From the NCBI GenBank assembly GCA_030614485.1, contig JAUWTY010000054.1:1-7317 (forward strand): DNA of 7,317 nt, given 5' to 3'. The notes below the pieces were generated by a model. It was not told the DNA's origin. It saw only the letters and a program-made list of their open reading frames with translations, and did not search any database. Below are positions 5,944 to 7,317 of the stretch, piece by piece. A program made the translations under genes and the position numbers. The DNA comes from Methanosarcinales archaeon. Its GTDB lineage: Archaea > Halobacteriota > Methanosarcinia > Methanosarcinales > Methanocomedenaceae. The stretch's first letter is position 1, and each line of letters starts with the position of its first letter.

Positions 5944-6247
5944 GGCACAACTTGGAGTCGCTTTTATCAGGGGGCTGAATATGTTCGGCCGCAACCGCAT
6001 CACAATGGAGGAAATGCGAATCAGGCTGATGGATATCGAAGATAACAGTCTGCGCATCATAGACCTGTACAAGCCTGATAACGTTATCTTTGAAAAAACA
6101 GGAATCCACTATGCAGAGGTAGGACTGCGCATCCAGGCAGTACTTCAGGAACTGTTCGGTAAAGAGGTCATGGTAACCACCCGTTCGTTCAATACCTTAA
6201 ACGGCCTGATGAAAAAAGTACATGAAAAAGATTATCAGAACTTGTAG
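5942..6247 (+). CDS. DUF1697 family protein, half-length form
   Basis: This 101-residue protein resembles the N-terminal half of DUF1697 proteins. The N-terminal [20 protein letters not shown] (7-26) matches the family opening, usually written AFLRGINVGGxNxI with a following M-x-E-L-R. The segment KPDNVIFE (44-51) corresponds to the family's SGNVVF strand, and [19 protein letters not shown] (64-82) to its helix plus strand ending in Val-x-x-Arg. Typical members are about 170-180 residues with a second similar half that is absent here. The end is a normal stop, and the overlapping frame is trpS, so this may be a natural short archaeal version rather than a recent truncation. The molecular function of the family is unknown to me. 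It converges on trpS with a 13-nt overlap. Confidence 0.75.
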   Translation: MAQLGVAFIRGLNMFGRNRITMEEMRIRLMDIEDNSLRIIDLYKPDNVIFEKTGIHYAEVGLRIQAVLQELFGKEVMVTTRSFNTLNGLMKKVHEKDYQNL

Positions 6248-7317
6248 TCAATCCCAAACTCAGGCAGCCTTTTTTTTGCAGCCTCACGCTTCATCTGGTG
6301 GTCAATCAAGAACTCTTCCATAAGCCCTGCTGCCCGCTTCTTGCAGGTACCGCACATCAACTCCCCGGCAAGACACTGCTGTTTGACCTCCAGCACCTCG
6401 GTATCATCCTCTACCAGATGGTAGAGCATCAGTTCATACACGGTACACTCGTCGGGCAGGCCACCGTGCTCTTTTTGCTCTTCCAGCGTCATACGCCCGC
6501 CTGTCTTGGCACGCATTACCTTCTTGCCAGCAGCTTTTGGGTCTTCGGTCAGGGAAATGATACTCTCCGGGATACTGCTGCTCATCTTGCCTCCCTGCAG
6601 CCCGGTCATGAACTTGTGGTACGTTGAGGCTGGCGGCATGAAAGCATATCCGCCTACCAGTAGTTCCACGTCCCTGACCGCATCCCTGACATGCCCGATA
6701 TCGCCTTTCACATCGATATGGCCCTGGAACATTGTTATATCATCTGTGTCAAAATCCACAGCCAGCCGTTTTGCCAGGGTCTTGAATGCCGCCTCTGGTG
6801 CCGATTTAGAATATATCTTGACCAACCCATCCTTTTGGAACACATGGAACAGGTTCATCTTATCGGCCAGTCCCCTTGTCAGCCTGATATGGGGGTCCTG
6901 ATCCGCACCCACTGGAATTACTACCGGGCGCGGTCCTCCGAACTCCTGAAGTTGTGGGTGCAGGATATCAGCACTTTGCACCGTAGCTGAGACCATGTGT
7001 GCTATATTGGTCTCGCCACTGAACCCGTAAATGGCACTCATCTCAGAGAAATTAGCTTTCACGCCCAGTTCAAAGGCCAGGTCACGGACTTCCGGGCTGG
7101 TGGACTGGGAATAAATGCGCCCGCCTTCAGGCTCAAATCCCAGGGCGATGAGGCTTAAGATATATTCCTCCACGCCGATGCGCTTGCAATCATCCCATGA
7201 TGTACCTCGGACACTGTGTGCCTCCATGTCAGCTACTGCCATGAACACGGTCCCGCCCTGCTGCTGGTGCCAGATAATCTCTTCCATTACCATCTTGTGT
7301 CCCAGGTGGACCCGGCC
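6235..7317 (-). CDS. trpS: Tryptophanyl-tRNA synthetase, archaeal type (partial, N-terminus beyond window)
   Basis: This class I aminoacyl-tRNA synthetase charges tRNA-Trp in the cytoplasm. The frame is open to the right edge, giving 360 residues; roughly 70 N-terminal residues are probably missing compared with archaeal enzymes. The fragment begins GRVHLGHKM, which is the HIGH signature (HLGH). The second ATP-binding signature is GGKMSSS (242-248), preceded by [10 protein letters not shown] (231-240). [13 protein letters not shown] (136-148) and [10 protein letters not shown] (222-231) are characteristic of the archaeal and eukaryotic branch. A C-terminal [12 protein letters not shown] (318-329) is the usual Cys-x2-Cys segment of archaeal TrpRS. 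The stop is TGA at 6235-6237, and the last codons overlap the convergent DUF1697 gene. Confidence 0.96.
   Translation of the reverse strand, partial: GRVHLGHKMVMEEIIWHQQQGGTVFMAVADMEAHSVRGTSWDDCKRIGVEEYILSLIALGFEPEGGRIYSQSTSPEVRDLAFELGVKANFSEMSAIYGFSGETNIAHMVSATVQSADILHPQLQEFGGPRPVVIPVGADQDPHIRLTRGLADKMNLFHVFQKDGLVKIYSKSAPEAAFKTLAKRLAVDFDTDDITMFQGHIDVKGDIGHVRDAVRDVELLVGGYAFMPPASTYHKFMTGLQGGKMSSSIPESIISLTEDPKAAGKKVMRAKTGGRMTLEEQKEHGGLPDECTVYELMLYHLVEDDTEVLEVKQQCLAGELMCGTCKKRAAGLMEEFLIDHQMKREAAKKRLPEFGIDYKF
6270..6277 (+). terminator. T8 tract, probable terminator of the DUF1697 gene inside trpS
   Basis: An uninterrupted run of eight T residues lies 22 nt after the DUF1697 stop on the plus strand. 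Archaeal polymerases terminate at such oligo-T tracts. On the other strand it is part of the trpS C-terminal Lys-rich codons (AAKKR), so the run may instead be only coding sequence. Confidence 0.4.

Noticed and set aside
5721..6045. Two overlapping plus-strand reading frames (5721-5978 and 5776-6045)
   Set aside because: The products are rich in Tyr, His, Gln and Trp without family resemblance, and they overlap both the better minus-strand frame and the DUF1697 gene. They are judged antisense shadows.

Overview
The window looks like archaeal chromosomal DNA, most likely from a methanogen-like or ANME-like euryarchaeote (Methanosarcinales-type). The signs are an archaeal-type tryptophanyl-tRNA synthetase, a PiT phosphate permease flanked by two PhoU-like proteins, a PflX-type (COG1313) radical SAM protein, archaeal TATA boxes about 27 nt upstream of start codons, and GGTGA/GGAGGT ribosome binding sites. 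The lineage is inferred from protein style only, without any database search.

Layout from left to right. Positions 1-1073 (minus) hold most of an exported DUF2202 ferritin-like protein whose C-terminus runs off the window. Positions 1074-1428 contain a probable divergent promoter region and a 26-codon plus-strand small ORF with a strong Shine-Dalgarno. A SemiSWEET-type small membrane transporter follows (1429-1683, minus). Positions 1802-5149 carry a compact minus-strand run transcribed right to left: PhoU-domain protein, PiT phosphate permease, DUF47 (PhoU-like) protein and PflX-like radical SAM protein. Within it PhoU and PiT are 12 nt apart, PiT and DUF47 overlap by one base, and DUF47 and PflX are 34 nt apart.

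Positions 5150-5664 form the accessory part. They hold the upstream region of the phosphate operon, with a TATA box and a 17-nt palindrome, and the decayed end of an insertion sequence: a transposase C-terminus, a subterminal hairpin and a possible terminal repeat. Positions 5665-5913 hold an unrecognised small minus-strand ORF. It is divergent from a half-length DUF1697 protein (5942-6247, plus), and the two appear to have interleaved leaderless promoters. The DUF1697 gene converges on and overlaps trpS (6235 to the right edge, minus), whose N-terminus lies outside the window.

Functionally, the clear unit is phosphate uptake: a low-affinity PiT permease with a PhoU protein encoded before it and a DUF47 protein translationally coupled after it. 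The rest is housekeeping (trpS), a small solute transporter, and poorly characterised proteins. I see no convincing new multi-gene system. The items most worth a second look are the mirrored divergent promoter at 5911-5944 with its orphan ORF, the 26-codon small ORF, and the unusual C-terminal extension of the DUF2202 protein.
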